Below, piece by piece: positions 30,399 to 40,928 of a stretch of DNA of 64,000 nt. The position numbers were made by a program, and so were the translations under genes. Source of the stretch: Pseudobdellovibrionaceae bacterium. GTDB taxonomy: Bacteria > Bdellovibrionota > Bdellovibrionia > Bdellovibrionales > UBA1609. Where the stretch lies: assembly GCA_030591685.1 (NCBI GenBank), contig JAUVAX010000001.1, positions 92,873-156,872 on the forward strand, given 5' to 3'. The notes beneath the pieces are model-generated. The model was not told the DNA's origin. It saw nothing but the letters and a program-made list of their open reading frames with translations, and searched no databases. How positions within the stretch are numbered: position 1 is the stretch's first letter; each line of letters begins with the position of its first letter.

Positions 30399-30480
30399 TT
30401 TTTTTTAATACTTTGACTTTAAATTACTTTATTCAAGTCTGAGCCTTTTTGCTCAGGCTGTTTATCGAAACCTAGAGATT

Positions 30481-31074
30481 TTATTTTCTTTTCAATTTTT
30501 TGAATATATCAATCGCACCGTTAATATCAATATTATCATTTCCAATTGAAATGGAGCCGCCACCACTATTTTCATTTTCTAATTTCACGCATCTTTCAAT
30601 ATCATCACAATGCATCCCATGATTTCCATCATTCATACAAGTCTTTCTTACTAAAACTTCAGCTTCAAGCCTTGTTGGTGCTGTTGCTTTGTATCTACTC
30701 CTGAATGCCTCAGTTGTACATCTATAACCTGCAACTCCATTATTTAAATTAATATCTATATTAGAGCCCGATCTGCTTATAGAGAACCCAATGTTTACGT
30801 TAAGGTTACTAGAGTTTTCATCTTGAACACACTTCTTTATCTCGCAAAAGAAATCACTTCCTTCAATATCTGCACACTGTTCAAGCGCTAAATCTTCGGC
30901 ATTACTTCTGCTATTTGATCTCACGAGTGAAGGGTTTTTGTCCATACCCTCTGCCGTGCAAATATATTTTCCGGTACCAACCCTGATGTCTACAGTTGTA
31001 TTTACATCAGCAAAAGAACATCCGATGCCAAAAGCGTAAAGCCTAATAATATTTTCTTCATGATAATTCTCCAT
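30481..31074 (-). CDS. hypothetical secreted protein with two related Cys-containing repeats; N-terminus probably frameshifted
   Basis: Repeats YICTAEGMDK...AEDLALEQCADIEGSDFFCEIKKCV and YRCTTEAFRS...AEVLVRKTCMNDGNHGMHCDDIERCV. Confidence 0.55.
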   Translation of the reverse strand: MENYHEENIIRLYAFGIGCSFADVNTTVDIRVGTGKYICTAEGMDKNPSLVRSNSRSNAEDLALEQCADIEGSDFFCEIKKCVQDENSSNLNVNIGFSISRSGSNIDINLNNGVAGYRCTTEAFRSRYKATAPTRLEAEVLVRKTCMNDGNHGMHCDDIERCVKLENENSGGGSISIGNDNIDINGAIDIFKKLKRK

Positions 31075-31360
31075 ATTTTAAACTAATGGTTTTGTATAAC
31101 CGCTATTTTTTAACTCATTATTTTCAGGAATATAACAGATATTGCCCTCTGCGTCACTCTTTAGCGACGAATCATGAATTAGTTACATGCCAGCTCTTAA
31201 GTGCCAGTCCGCTTAGGGCTGGCATAAGGGTTGCTATATAGGGAGTAACAGTTCATAAGAACACGAAAATATTGGGTTTTTTGCTGTTATAGTGGCAATT
31301 TTTGTCAGCTATAGGTGATTTTTTACCAAAACTTAGACACCCTTAAAAAGGACTCAGCTA

Positions 31361-32476
31361 ATGATCAAAGTACAATACTTACTAACTACGGCCAGCTTAG
31401 CTAGCTTATTACTTATTGGGTGCGGAGACACATCTAGCGGAGGCAAATTCACCGGAGTTCGTAATAAAAAACCCCTGTCTGAATCTAAAGCAACCGTTAA
31501 TGATTTGAAAAATTTAAACGCTCAAGAAAGCTTTGTATTTGTTTCTAGTGAAAAAATAGACACACTTTATGAAACAGAGTCACAACTTGAAATTAAAGAC
31601 CCTATCAACACTGGCGATTATTCACTCACCAGTGTTCGGGTGTTTTTAAAAACCTCTCAAAAAGAAACTACCATAACAACAACTGAAGAGGCTGAAGACA
31701 GTGACTCTATATCTACCGACGAAACTGATAACCTTTCAAAAACTGATCAATTTCAATTAACCTTTATATGTGAGATCGACATTAAAAACCTAAACAGCGA
31801 AAAATGTGACAATAAGTTTAAAAACAAAAAAAATATAGTGCTGCCTAAGGCCTTAAGCTCAGAGCTCATCGCCTTCAAGGGCCTTAAAATATTAGACGAC
31901 AACATGTTTAACCCTTTAGAAAACAATAATTTTTTAAATATTAAGTCACTCATCACAAGCCGGTCGTCGAATAAAAATGAAGATGAGGATAGCGTCTCTG
32001 ACTCAAGCGAGAATAAAGCCACCATAGAGAGTCGACTTAGCCTTGATGGCCTCAATGCCCTCATCACATTAACAGACCTCACTCAAGGCAAAGATTCCTC
32101 ATTAGACGAATCTAACAATGATGACATCAATCAATTTAGAGATATATTTCAAGAAAAAAACGCCCTCGGTAACGAGTACGCCTATGTGGCCTTCATTAAA
32201 AATGACCCTACAAAAGACCCCCTACAGTATGGTGTGTTTTTAAGCCCAGTGAATAACTCTAGTTTTGTAATGGCTATTAATGTGAATAATCCTGAGCTCA
32301 ATCAGGTGACTAAATATATACTCACCTATAGCCTTAATAAAACTATAAAAAATGCCCGCGCAAAAAACAGTACTCAAAACAAAAGTAAGCTAAAAGATCA
32401 ATCCTCAAGTGCGACAAACAACCCTGAAGAGACTCAAAAAAAGAAGGGTCCAAGAGGTCGTAGAAGACGCTCTTAA
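31361..32476 (+). CDS. hypothetical lipoprotein
   Basis: Lipobox LLIGCGD; basic C-terminus KKKGPRGRRRRS. Confidence 0.65.
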   Translation: MIKVQYLLTTASLASLLLIGCGDTSSGGKFTGVRNKKPLSESKATVNDLKNLNAQESFVFVSSEKIDTLYETESQLEIKDPINTGDYSLTSVRVFLKTSQKETTITTTEEAEDSDSISTDETDNLSKTDQFQLTFICEIDIKNLNSEKCDNKFKNKKNIVLPKALSSELIAFKGLKILDDNMFNPLENNNFLNIKSLITSRSSNKNEDEDSVSDSSENKATIESRLSLDGLNALITLTDLTQGKDSSLDESNNDDINQFRDIFQEKNALGNEYAYVAFIKNDPTKDPLQYGVFLSPVNNSSFVMAINVNNPELNQVTKYILTYSLNKTIKNARAKNSTQNKSKLKDQSSSATNNPEETQKKKGPRGRRRRS

Positions 32477-32541
32477 GTGAGCTGATAATTTTTATACGTT
32501 GATTTACTTTTCAATTTTTAACTAAATTTCACAGAACAACT

Positions 32542-32573
32542 AATGGTGTCACTTAGACACCATTTCTCTTTAG
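32542..32573 (+). terminator. Probable intrinsic terminator
   Basis: 9-bp stem AATGGTGTC / GACACCATT with loop ACTTA, then T-rich TTCTCTTT, downstream of the lipoprotein gene. Confidence 0.55.
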
Positions 32574-32683
32574 TAAACCCTTTAAATAGTGTATATTAGG
32601 CTGTTATTTGGGTTTACACCTCTTGATTAATCCCCATGGACCCCGGCCTTTAAATATATTAATTAATAGTTTGGAGCTTATTT

Positions 32684-34528
32684 TTGTTTAAAAAAGTACG
32701 GAATTTCTTTTACATCACCTGGGTACAGCACCTTATTCGTGTGGGGCTCGCCACACTTATTGCTATTGGCATTTGCCAGCTTGATCTCTCCTACCTAGAT
32801 GCATGGGCCTATGACTTAAGAGTCCGTACAACTCCAAATACACAGCCCAGCGGCCATATAGCGCTTATAGAAATAACCCCCACAGATGTTGAATTTTTAC
32901 AAGGAGAGCCAAAGGCCGATCACTACTCTCGCCTTTTAATAGAGCTTAAAAAGTCAAAACCAAAGGCTGTGTTGTTTTTAACCGACATGCATAATTTAGA
33001 GGGCCGTAAAAATGAACTTTTTAAACTGTCTCAAGAGACTAAAAACTTTAAAAAACTTTTTTTCACCATCCGCCAACTTATAATTAAGGGGCAAGAAGAC
33101 GAAATAAAAGCACCGGCCCCTCTAAACCACATCCCTGTTGTTATGAACTTAATCACAAGTGATGACACTAACTTTTCTAAAGACAACGTCACCAGAAGAG
33201 TTATTTTGTCAAATTCAGGCACAGAGTTTATACACCCACAATTAGCACGTCTTTTTAATAAAAAAGTTAAAGACGATAAATATAAGGGACAGTTTGATTT
33301 TTTAACCTCAAAACAGGCCTATATTGACTTTAGACCCTCAGGCACCTATGCCCCATCAAGTTTTTTAACGGTTATGCAGGGAGCGTTTGATGCTGAAAAA
33401 TTTAAAAATAAAATAGTTATTATTGGGCGCAACACAGTGGCTGAAAGTACTGATTATAAAAGAACACCTCTTTCTAGAAAGCTCACCGCAATGACAAACC
33501 TTGAAGTCCACGCCAATGCACTAGACACTTTAATATTAGACTCAAGCTCTACCCTAGCCCCTAAGTGGGTTAATTATTTTGTGACCATCATTATATCTAT
33601 ACTGGCTCTATTTAGTGTATTCACCCTTAGGCCCTCGAGAGGCCTTCTTGTGTTACTAAGCGCTCTTGCAGCAATATTAGGGTCGTCATATATATTATTT
33701 GCACTTTTTGGCCTAGCCATAGGAGTCACGCAGCCCATTTTTGCTATTTTTATTTGTTATTATTTCTTTATCCCCTACCGTCTAGTGATGGAGAACAGAA
33801 AAAGCTGGGAGTACTTGCAGCACAATAAAATTTTATCTGAAGTCGAGGAGCTCAAAACAAATTTTTTACGTATGATGTCTCATGATCTTAAAACTCCCCT
33901 CGCACGTATACAGGGCATGACAGAGGTTGCCATGAGAGACCCCTCCCCCTTATCTGATTTACAAAAACAAGCCCTTGATAATATTAAATCCTCCAGCACT
34001 GAGTTGACCTCCTTTATTGAGTCCATTTTAAATTTAACCCGCATTGAGAGCAATAAAGTCGACTTACAGGTGCAAAGCAAAGACATTAATAACATTTTAA
34101 AAACAGTCTCTAGTAAGTGTCAGTTTTTAGCCAAAGAAAAGAACATTAAAATAATAACAGAACTTGAGCCGCTGTTTAGCGTAAAGGTAGATGAAGGCTT
34201 GTTAAGCCAGGTTTTTACAAACCTCATTGAAAACGCCATTAAGTACAGCCCTAATGACACAAAAATATTAGTCAACACTGAAGAGGTTGACGGTCGCATT
34301 GTCATACAAATTGCAGACCAGGGTTACGGCATTAAGTCAGAGGACCAAATGAATGTGTTTGATAAGTTTTACCGCAGTGAAAGTGGCGACACCGTTGATA
34401 TTAAAGGCTCAGGCCTCGGCCTTTACCTATCTCGTTACTTTGTAAACCTACATAAAGGTAACATAGTTGTTGAAAGTGAATTAAACCAAGGCTCTACGTT
34501 TACAGTAGACCTGCCAATGAATGTATAA
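32684..34528 (+). CDS. CHASE2-domain sensor histidine kinase
   Basis: CHASE2-like extracytoplasmic region, three TM helices, H-box MMSHDLKTPLARIQGM, N-box NLIENAIKYS, GSGLGLYLSRYFV. Confidence 0.93.
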   Translation: MFKKVRNFFYITWVQHLIRVGLATLIAIGICQLDLSYLDAWAYDLRVRTTPNTQPSGHIALIEITPTDVEFLQGEPKADHYSRLLIELKKSKPKAVLFLTDMHNLEGRKNELFKLSQETKNFKKLFFTIRQLIIKGQEDEIKAPAPLNHIPVVMNLITSDDTNFSKDNVTRRVILSNSGTEFIHPQLARLFNKKVKDDKYKGQFDFLTSKQAYIDFRPSGTYAPSSFLTVMQGAFDAEKFKNKIVIIGRNTVAESTDYKRTPLSRKLTAMTNLEVHANALDTLILDSSSTLAPKWVNYFVTIIISILALFSVFTLRPSRGLLVLLSALAAILGSSYILFALFGLAIGVTQPIFAIFICYYFFIPYRLVMENRKSWEYLQHNKILSEVEELKTNFLRMMSHDLKTPLARIQGMTEVAMRDPSPLSDLQKQALDNIKSSSTELTSFIESILNLTRIESNKVDLQVQSKDINNILKTVSSKCQFLAKEKNIKIITELEPLFSVKVDEGLLSQVFTNLIENAIKYSPNDTKILVNTEEVDGRIVIQIADQGYGIKSEDQMNVFDKFYRSESGDTVDIKGSGLGLYLSRYFVNLHKGNIVVESELNQGSTFTVDLPMNV

Positions 34529-34552
34529 ATTTAATATTATGAGGAGAAATAT

Positions 34553-36037
34553 ATGTTTAAAGCTTTAGTTGTCGACGATGATGCCGGACTCAGAATGTCC
34601 GTGAAGTCCACTTTATTAACTACAGGAAACTATGAAGTGACAGAGTCATTTGACGGACTCGATGCTGTAGAGAAAATTAAAAAAGACTCCTACCAACTCG
34701 TTATACTTGATGTAGACATGCCTCGCATGAACGGCCTTGAGGCCTTAAAGCATATTAAAGAACATGACCCCTCTATTATTGTTATTGTGATGACAGCTTT
34801 TGCCAACATTGACGATGCCGTAAAGGCCGTTAAAGAGGGGGCTTATAATTATATCTCTAAACCTGTCGTGGGTGAGGAGCTAGCACTTCTTATAGAAAAG
34901 GCCATGGAGGTTCACCGACTCATTTCAGATGTGGCCGCCTCGGCCCCTATTTTAATGGAGGCCGGTCGAAAAATCATTGGTCATACACAACAGATGAAAA
35001 AAGTTTTTAATATCATTAATCGCCTATCTAAAGTCGACACCCCTGTTCTTGTCAGAGGAGCCTCTGGGACGGGGAAAGAGCTTGTCGCTCAAGCCATTCA
35101 TGCGAACTCAGCCAACAAAGAGGGTAAATTTGTGGCTATAAATTGCTCGGCAATCCCCGAATCATTATTTGAATCTGAACTTTTTGGTCACGAAAAAGGG
35201 GCCTTTACAGGTGCGGACCAAAGAAAAATTGGTAAATTTCAGTATGCCGAGGGGGGCACTTTGTTTTTAGACGAATGCGGGGACATGCCTCTGCTCATGC
35301 AAGTTAAGCTTTTACGTGTTTTACAAGAAAAGGTTTTCACCCCCGTTGGATCTAACCGTGAAATTCAATCTCAAGTGAGGATCATTGCCGCCACAAATCG
35401 GCCCCTTGAAGAGATGATTAAAAAGGGAGAGTACCGTGAAGACCTCTACTACAGACTCAATGTTATGCCTATTTTATTACCGAGCCTTAGTGAGAGAAAG
35501 GGCGATTTAATATCAATGATTAATATGTTTATCAAAAAATTTAATAAAAAACATGGTCGCAATATTGTAAACGTAGCTGCTGATGCCCTAAGTTGTTTAC
35601 AAAAATATGATTGGCCGGGTAACATTCGTGAGCTTGAAAATGTAATTGAACACGCTTTTATTTTAGAAGAGTCTCAAGTTTTAAAACTCACCTCGCTGCC
35701 TGAAACTTTACTTGTAACGGTGGGGATTGACCTTGATAATATAATAACTAAAGAGGTCGCTGTAACCCCCGCTCAAGACACCCTGGAGGTTACGAATCAA
35801 AATTTATCCGCCCAAAGCTCTTCAACGACAACTTTAGACCAAGCCATTAACGCCCTCACTGAAGAAGAACTGGATTTTAGCCGACAAAAAGAGAACTTTG
35901 AGAAGGAGTTTATAATAAAGGCCCTTAAAACTTTTAAGGGGCGCATTAACCAAACCGCGTTACATGCTAATATTCCCAAGAAGACACTTTTACGAAAAAT
36001 TGAAAAATATGGGATAATGGCTAAAGATTACGGATAG
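34553..36037 (+). CDS. NtrC-family sigma54-dependent response regulator
   Basis: Receiver LVVDDDAGLRM...LVILDVDMPRMNGLEAL; GASGTGKELVAQAIH; ELFGHEKGAFTGA; C-terminal HTH. Confidence 0.96.
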   Translation: MFKALVVDDDAGLRMSVKSTLLTTGNYEVTESFDGLDAVEKIKKDSYQLVILDVDMPRMNGLEALKHIKEHDPSIIVIVMTAFANIDDAVKAVKEGAYNYISKPVVGEELALLIEKAMEVHRLISDVAASAPILMEAGRKIIGHTQQMKKVFNIINRLSKVDTPVLVRGASGTGKELVAQAIHANSANKEGKFVAINCSAIPESLFESELFGHEKGAFTGADQRKIGKFQYAEGGTLFLDECGDMPLLMQVKLLRVLQEKVFTPVGSNREIQSQVRIIAATNRPLEEMIKKGEYREDLYYRLNVMPILLPSLSERKGDLISMINMFIKKFNKKHGRNIVNVAADALSCLQKYDWPGNIRELENVIEHAFILEESQVLKLTSLPETLLVTVGIDLDNIITKEVAVTPAQDTLEVTNQNLSAQSSSTTTLDQAINALTEEELDFSRQKENFEKEFIIKALKTFKGRINQTALHANIPKKTLLRKIEKYGIMAKDYG

Positions 36038-36116
36038 TTAACTGATCTCCCTAATGTTAAGTATTAGAAAATATAAGTTGATGATTTAAACCCTTTTGTA
36101 GTAGATTGGCCCACTT

Positions 36117-36674
36117 ATGAACCGAACTCAAATCCCACCACAAGCCTACACAAGAGACACCCTTGAAAAGGCCTACGAATGGCTTAATCATCAAAGCCCT
36201 GCTATTAAAGATCAGGCTCAAACGGCTGATACTTTGGTCAGCCTATTTTTACGAGCTCAACGTTACGGAGAAACAAGCCTTGGTAACTTTTCAAAGGCCA
36301 GCGTAGGTACGGTTCAGCAGGCGGCCCCTGCAAGTGTTCAACTGTTTCAATCAGACCTTAAAAACTTAGCAAAAGATTTCGAGGAGTTTGATGACATTAA
36401 TACCCTCACTCCCCCTATTGAGGCCAAAGACATTGCCCCATTACCGAGCCCCCATGTAGCTCCTCCGGCAAAAAGTATCAAAACTCGTGTCACCCAGAGT
36501 ATGATTGAGTTTGACAGTGAGGCCACCGCATTAGACCCAAAGAGTTTAAAGGCCGCTGAACAGATCCAAAAACAATTCAACCTAAGTTCACCCACTGAGG
36601 CCATAAGAATGCTCATTTCAGTGGGGTATAAACAGATCCAAAAGCTCCTCCTGCTTAACGATAAAGAGCTCTGA
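36117..36674 (+). CDS. hypothetical protein
   Basis: ORF between response regulator and ileS. Confidence 0.55.
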   Translation: MNRTQIPPQAYTRDTLEKAYEWLNHQSPAIKDQAQTADTLVSLFLRAQRYGETSLGNFSKASVGTVQQAAPASVQLFQSDLKNLAKDFEEFDDINTLTPPIEAKDIAPLPSPHVAPPAKSIKTRVTQSMIEFDSEATALDPKSLKAAEQIQKQFNLSSPTEAIRMLISVGYKQIQKLLLLNDKEL

Positions 36675-36763
36675 CTCTTTAGTTTTTATATGTTCATTAA
36701 AAAGCATATCTTGACAGATTCACACGAGTTAAATAGCTTAAATACTTACTTAATACCCACTCA

Positions 36764-39544
36764 ATGAGGTCCCCTTTGTCGCAGCAGCAAACGCCCGATT
36801 ACAAAGATACAATTAACTTACCAAAAACTGACTTTCCCATGCGCGGCAAGCTCCCCCAAACAGAGCCCAAAACAATTGAATTTTGGGAGAGCGAAAATAT
36901 TTACCAAAAGCTTGTTGATAAAAACAAAGACAACGACCCGTTTATTATGCCCGATGGCCCCCCGTACGCTAACGGTAACCTTCACCTTGGGCATGTTTTA
37001 AATAAAGTTTTAAAAGACATTATAATTAAGTATAAAAACATGCAGGGGTTTAGAGCCCCCTTTATACCCGGCTGGGACTGTCATGGTTTGCCTATTGAGC
37101 TTAAAGTGACAAAAAAATTAGGCGGCAAACGCCGTGAAATGACCGATGCTCAAGTGCGTGACTTGTGCCGAAAAGAAGCCCTTCATTGGGTCGACATACA
37201 AAAAAAACAATTTATACGCCTAGGTGTTTTAGCCAAGTGGCAAGATCCCTATTTAACACTTAACCCTGCGTACGAGGCCGAAGAAATCCGTGTGTTAGCT
37301 AAAATATTAGACAACGGCCTACTTTACCGAGGCGAAAAGCCTGTTAACTGGTGCCCAAAATTACAAACAGCTCTTGCGGCCGCTGAGGTTGAGCATCAAG
37401 ACCACACAAGCCCCTCTGTTTACGTAAAGTTTAATGTTACAAAAAATCTTGAAAAACTAGGTCACCCCAAAAAACCCACCTCTTTTGTGATTTGGACAAC
37501 AACCCCGTGGACTATCCCCGCCAACTACGCTATTTGCGTTAACGAAAAATTTGACTATGGGCTTTACGATACGGGCGATGAGTACTTTATCATTGCTAAA
37601 GATTTAAAAGAGTCCTTTGAAGCCGACACAGAGCTGAGCTTAAAAGAAATAAAAACCTTTAAAGGTCATGAGTTTGAAGGCCTTCAGGCAGACCACCCCT
37701 TTTTAGACCGCACCTCGCTGCTTATCTTAGGCCCTCATGTCACCCTAGAGGCCGGCACTGGCTGTGTACACACCGCCCCTGCCTTTGGGTTAGACGATTA
37801 CAATGTGGGCTTAAAGTACAACCTGCCCATTAATGGTAACGTTGATAAAGCGGGTAAATTTACCAGCGATTTCCCTGAGTTTGAAGGGGTGCGTATTTGG
37901 GATGCCAATGAGCCTTTGTGTGATAAAATGAAAGCCTCTGGGCACTTAGTCGCCCTTAAAATGATCACTCATAGTTACCCCCACAACCCACGTACAAACT
38001 CACCTTTAATTTTCAGAGCCACTCCTCAATGGTTTATCCGCATGGATAGCAAAAAAGGAGAGGACTTTAGCCTGCGCCAGCAAGCTTTAAAACTCGTTAA
38101 CGAAGAGATCGAATTTGTACCTAAATGGGGGAGCGCTCGTCTCAAAGCCATGATCGAAAACTCGCCAGATTGGTGCTTAAGCCGACAGCGAACCTGGGGC
38201 GTGCCTATACCTGTTTTTTATTGCAATGAGTGTGAAGAGCCCCTTGTGAGCTCTGAAATCATGAACAAAGTCGCAGACCTTATGGAGTCGACCCAACAAG
38301 GCATCGAGGCTTACTTTACTCACGATATAAAAACTTTTATTGGTGATATAAAATGCTCTTGCGGTCACTCCAATTTTACTCGTGGCGAGGATATTTTAGA
38401 TGTGTGGTTTGATAGTGGGGTTTGTCACTCGGCTGTGCAAAAAAAGCTAAAAGAGCTCACCTATCCGGCAGATATATATTTAGAGGGGTCTGACCAACAC
38501 AGGGGTTGGTTTCAAACAAGCCTAATGTCATCGGTGGCCGCTTATAAAAGCTCGCCTTATAAAGCCCTTATTACGCACGGGTTTGTGAACGATGCTCAAG
38601 GCTATAAAATGAGTAAGTCTAAGGGCAATGTCATTGACCCGGCAATTATTATTAAACAATACGGAGCTGAAATTTTAAGACTCTGGGTGGCCTATGAGGA
38701 CTACGGTCAAGACGTCACCGTGGGCAACGAAATGTTTAAGCGCATTTCAGAAACCTACAGACGCATACGTAACACGTTAAAGTTTTTACTTGGAAACCTT
38801 TCAGATTTTGACCCTCAAAAAGATAAAATCGATTTTTTAAAAATGCCTGACATAGACCAATGGGCTCTTATTAAACTTAACGAGCTTATTGAGCAAACTA
38901 CGACGTCGTATAATGAGTACAACTTTTACAAAGTCTATCACGCGTTAAATAATTTTTTCACTGTTGACCTGTCAGCGACTTATTTAGATATCCTTAAAGA
39001 CCGCCTGTACACGGCAAAAACGGATGGTCTAAAAAGGCGCAGCAGCCAAACAGTTATTTATGAACTTTTAAATAACCTCACTGTACTTATGGCTCCTATT
39101 TTAACCTTCATTGCCGAGGAGACTTATAAATACATACCCGGCTCTAAGCTCGAGAGCGTTTTGCTTGTGGACTTTCCAAAGGCCAACCCTCAGTGGAAAA
39201 ACCCTGAACTCATGAGTAGGTATGATACTTTGCTTGAAATTCGCTCTCAAGTGTCAAAAATTTTAGAGGACCTGAGGGCTGAAAAAATCATTGGCTCCAG
39301 CCTTGAGGCTAAAGTATTTATTGCCGCCAAGGGCGAAAAGTTTAAACTTTTAAAAGAGATAGAACCTGATTTATGTGAGTTTTTTATAATCTCTCAAATC
39401 GAAATCACCGAAGGGGCTGAAAGCATAAAAGCCCTTAAAGCTGACGGAGAAAAGTGCATCCGCTGCTGGAACTACAGTGTAGACATTAACACAAGCACAA
39501 CATTCCCTAACGTTTGCCCTAAATGCATTGAGGCCTTAAAATGA
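36764..39544 (+). CDS. ileS: isoleucyl-tRNA synthetase
   Basis: PDGPPYANGNLHLGHVLNKVLKD, GWDCHGLPIE, KMSKSKGNVIDP, C-terminal zinc-binding CIRCWNYS...CPKC. Confidence 0.98.
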   Translation: MRSPLSQQQTPDYKDTINLPKTDFPMRGKLPQTEPKTIEFWESENIYQKLVDKNKDNDPFIMPDGPPYANGNLHLGHVLNKVLKDIIIKYKNMQGFRAPFIPGWDCHGLPIELKVTKKLGGKRREMTDAQVRDLCRKEALHWVDIQKKQFIRLGVLAKWQDPYLTLNPAYEAEEIRVLAKILDNGLLYRGEKPVNWCPKLQTALAAAEVEHQDHTSPSVYVKFNVTKNLEKLGHPKKPTSFVIWTTTPWTIPANYAICVNEKFDYGLYDTGDEYFIIAKDLKESFEADTELSLKEIKTFKGHEFEGLQADHPFLDRTSLLILGPHVTLEAGTGCVHTAPAFGLDDYNVGLKYNLPINGNVDKAGKFTSDFPEFEGVRIWDANEPLCDKMKASGHLVALKMITHSYPHNPRTNSPLIFRATPQWFIRMDSKKGEDFSLRQQALKLVNEEIEFVPKWGSARLKAMIENSPDWCLSRQRTWGVPIPVFYCNECEEPLVSSEIMNKVADLMESTQQGIEAYFTHDIKTFIGDIKCSCGHSNFTRGEDILDVWFDSGVCHSAVQKKLKELTYPADIYLEGSDQHRGWFQTSLMSSVAAYKSSPYKALITHGFVNDAQGYKMSKSKGNVIDPAIIIKQYGAEILRLWVAYEDYGQDVTVGNEMFKRISETYRRIRNTLKFLLGNLSDFDPQKDKIDFLKMPDIDQWALIKLNELIEQTTTSYNEYNFYKVYHALNNFFTVDLSATYLDILKDRLYTAKTDGLKRRSSQTVIYELLNNLTVLMAPILTFIAEETYKYIPGSKLESVLLVDFPKANPQWKNPELMSRYDTLLEIRSQVSKILEDLRAEKIIGSSLEAKVFIAAKGEKFKLLKEIEPDLCEFFIISQIEITEGAESIKALKADGEKCIRCWNYSVDINTSTTFPNVCPKCIEALK

Positions 39545-40041
39545 AAATAGATCGTAAGTATTTAACCCTTATGGCCCTTGCCGGGTTCATAATCACCTTA
39601 GACCAAGCCACTAAGCTTTATGTGCACACACACTTTCAGCTGGGCGAATCGCTCATTGTTATACTTGATTATTTTAGCATTACTTATGTGCGCAACCCTG
39701 GGGCTGCTTTTGGGATACTTGGCACGTCTAATGAAACCTTCAGAACTATTTTCTTTTTAACCTTCCCTCCCATTGCGCTTATTATTCTTTTAACCATACT
39801 TAAAGACGTGGCCACAAAAGATCGCATTCAAGTCTTTGCCCTTTCTAGTATTTTTGGGGGAGCAGTAGGTAATTTTATTGATCGTATTCGATTTAGCTAC
39901 GTGATTGATTTTTTAGATTTTCACATTGGCGAGCGCTTTGTATGGCCCGCTTTTAATGTGGCCGATTCAGCTATTGTAGTCGGTGTTGCTATACTTATAT
40001 TATTAATATTTAGAAAGGACCCCGAGAAGGTCAAATCATAG
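39541..40041 (+). CDS. lspA: lipoprotein signal peptidase
   Basis: TLDQATKLYVHTHFQLGES, VRNPGAAFGIL, GGAVGNFIDRIRFSYVIDFLDF, FNVADSAI. Confidence 0.97.
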   Translation: MKIDRKYLTLMALAGFIITLDQATKLYVHTHFQLGESLIVILDYFSITYVRNPGAAFGILGTSNETFRTIFFLTFPPIALIILLTILKDVATKDRIQVFALSSIFGGAVGNFIDRIRFSYVIDFLDFHIGERFVWPAFNVADSAIVVGVAILILLIFRKDPEKVKS

Positions 40042-40051
40042 GGGTTAAAGC

Positions 40052-40849
40052 TTGCACCCAATAATACACATCTCTGACTCTATTCAATTACCCACTTATC
40101 TTTTAATCATAAGCCTTGTGTACATAGTGTGCACTTATGCTCTGGTTAAAAGAGTACAGCATTTAAATTTAAATAAAAATGATGGGCTCGACATCGCGCT
40201 CGCTTTAATGGTGGGGGGTCTTATCGGCGCCCGGCTTATGCATGTGTTCTATGAGTCCCCTGCTTACTACCAAGGCTCCCCTCTAGAGGTCTTTAAAGTC
40301 TGGAAGGGCGGGTTTGTTTTTTACGGAGGGGCTATTGGGTCCTTTGCCTCATGCCTGGCAGTCATCAAGATTAAAAAATTAAGTTATCGCCAGTGGGCCG
40401 ATGTATTTGCCCCCTTGGCCGCCATTGGATATGCCTTTGGCCGACTGGGGTGTTTTTTTAACGGGTGTTGTTTTGGGCGGTTATGTGACCTGCCTTGGGC
40501 TGTTGAACTCCCAAACTTCCCAGGGGCCAGACACCCCACTCAAATTTATGCTTTTTTATTTGAAGTCTGTATATTTGCGGCCCTCATTTACTTTGACAAA
40601 ACAAGGGACAAAAAAAATACGGCCCTTCACTTGTGGATGAGGCCAAAAGGACAACTCTTTCATTTTTGGCTCGTTTTTCATAGTTTAAATCGACTGCTTA
40701 TGGAGAGTTTCAGGGCTGACTATAGGGGGGCATTTATTTTTAACCTCTCCATATCAACATGGATTAGTTTAATAATATTACTTACAGCCGGACACTTTTT
40801 ATTTCATGACGGACGAAGGGCTAAGCCTAGCCCCACTAAAAAATGTTAA
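40052..40849 (+). CDS. lgt: prolipoprotein diacylglyceryl transferase
   Basis: GGLIGARLMHVFYESP, GRLGCFFNGCCFGR, HPTQIYAF, ESFRADYRG. Confidence 0.95.
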   Translation: MHPIIHISDSIQLPTYLLIISLVYIVCTYALVKRVQHLNLNKNDGLDIALALMVGGLIGARLMHVFYESPAYYQGSPLEVFKVWKGGFVFYGGAIGSFASCLAVIKIKKLSYRQWADVFAPLAAIGYAFGRLGCFFNGCCFGRLCDLPWAVELPNFPGARHPTQIYAFLFEVCIFAALIYFDKTRDKKNTALHLWMRPKGQLFHFWLVFHSLNRLLMESFRADYRGAFIFNLSISTWISLIILLTAGHFLFHDGRRAKPSPTKKC

Positions 40850-40928
40850 AAATTAGTCCCATCAACTTTTATATATTTATACCCAGATGTGAGGTAATAT
40901 TTACCTTTTAACTTAAGGGGGCTTTAAC

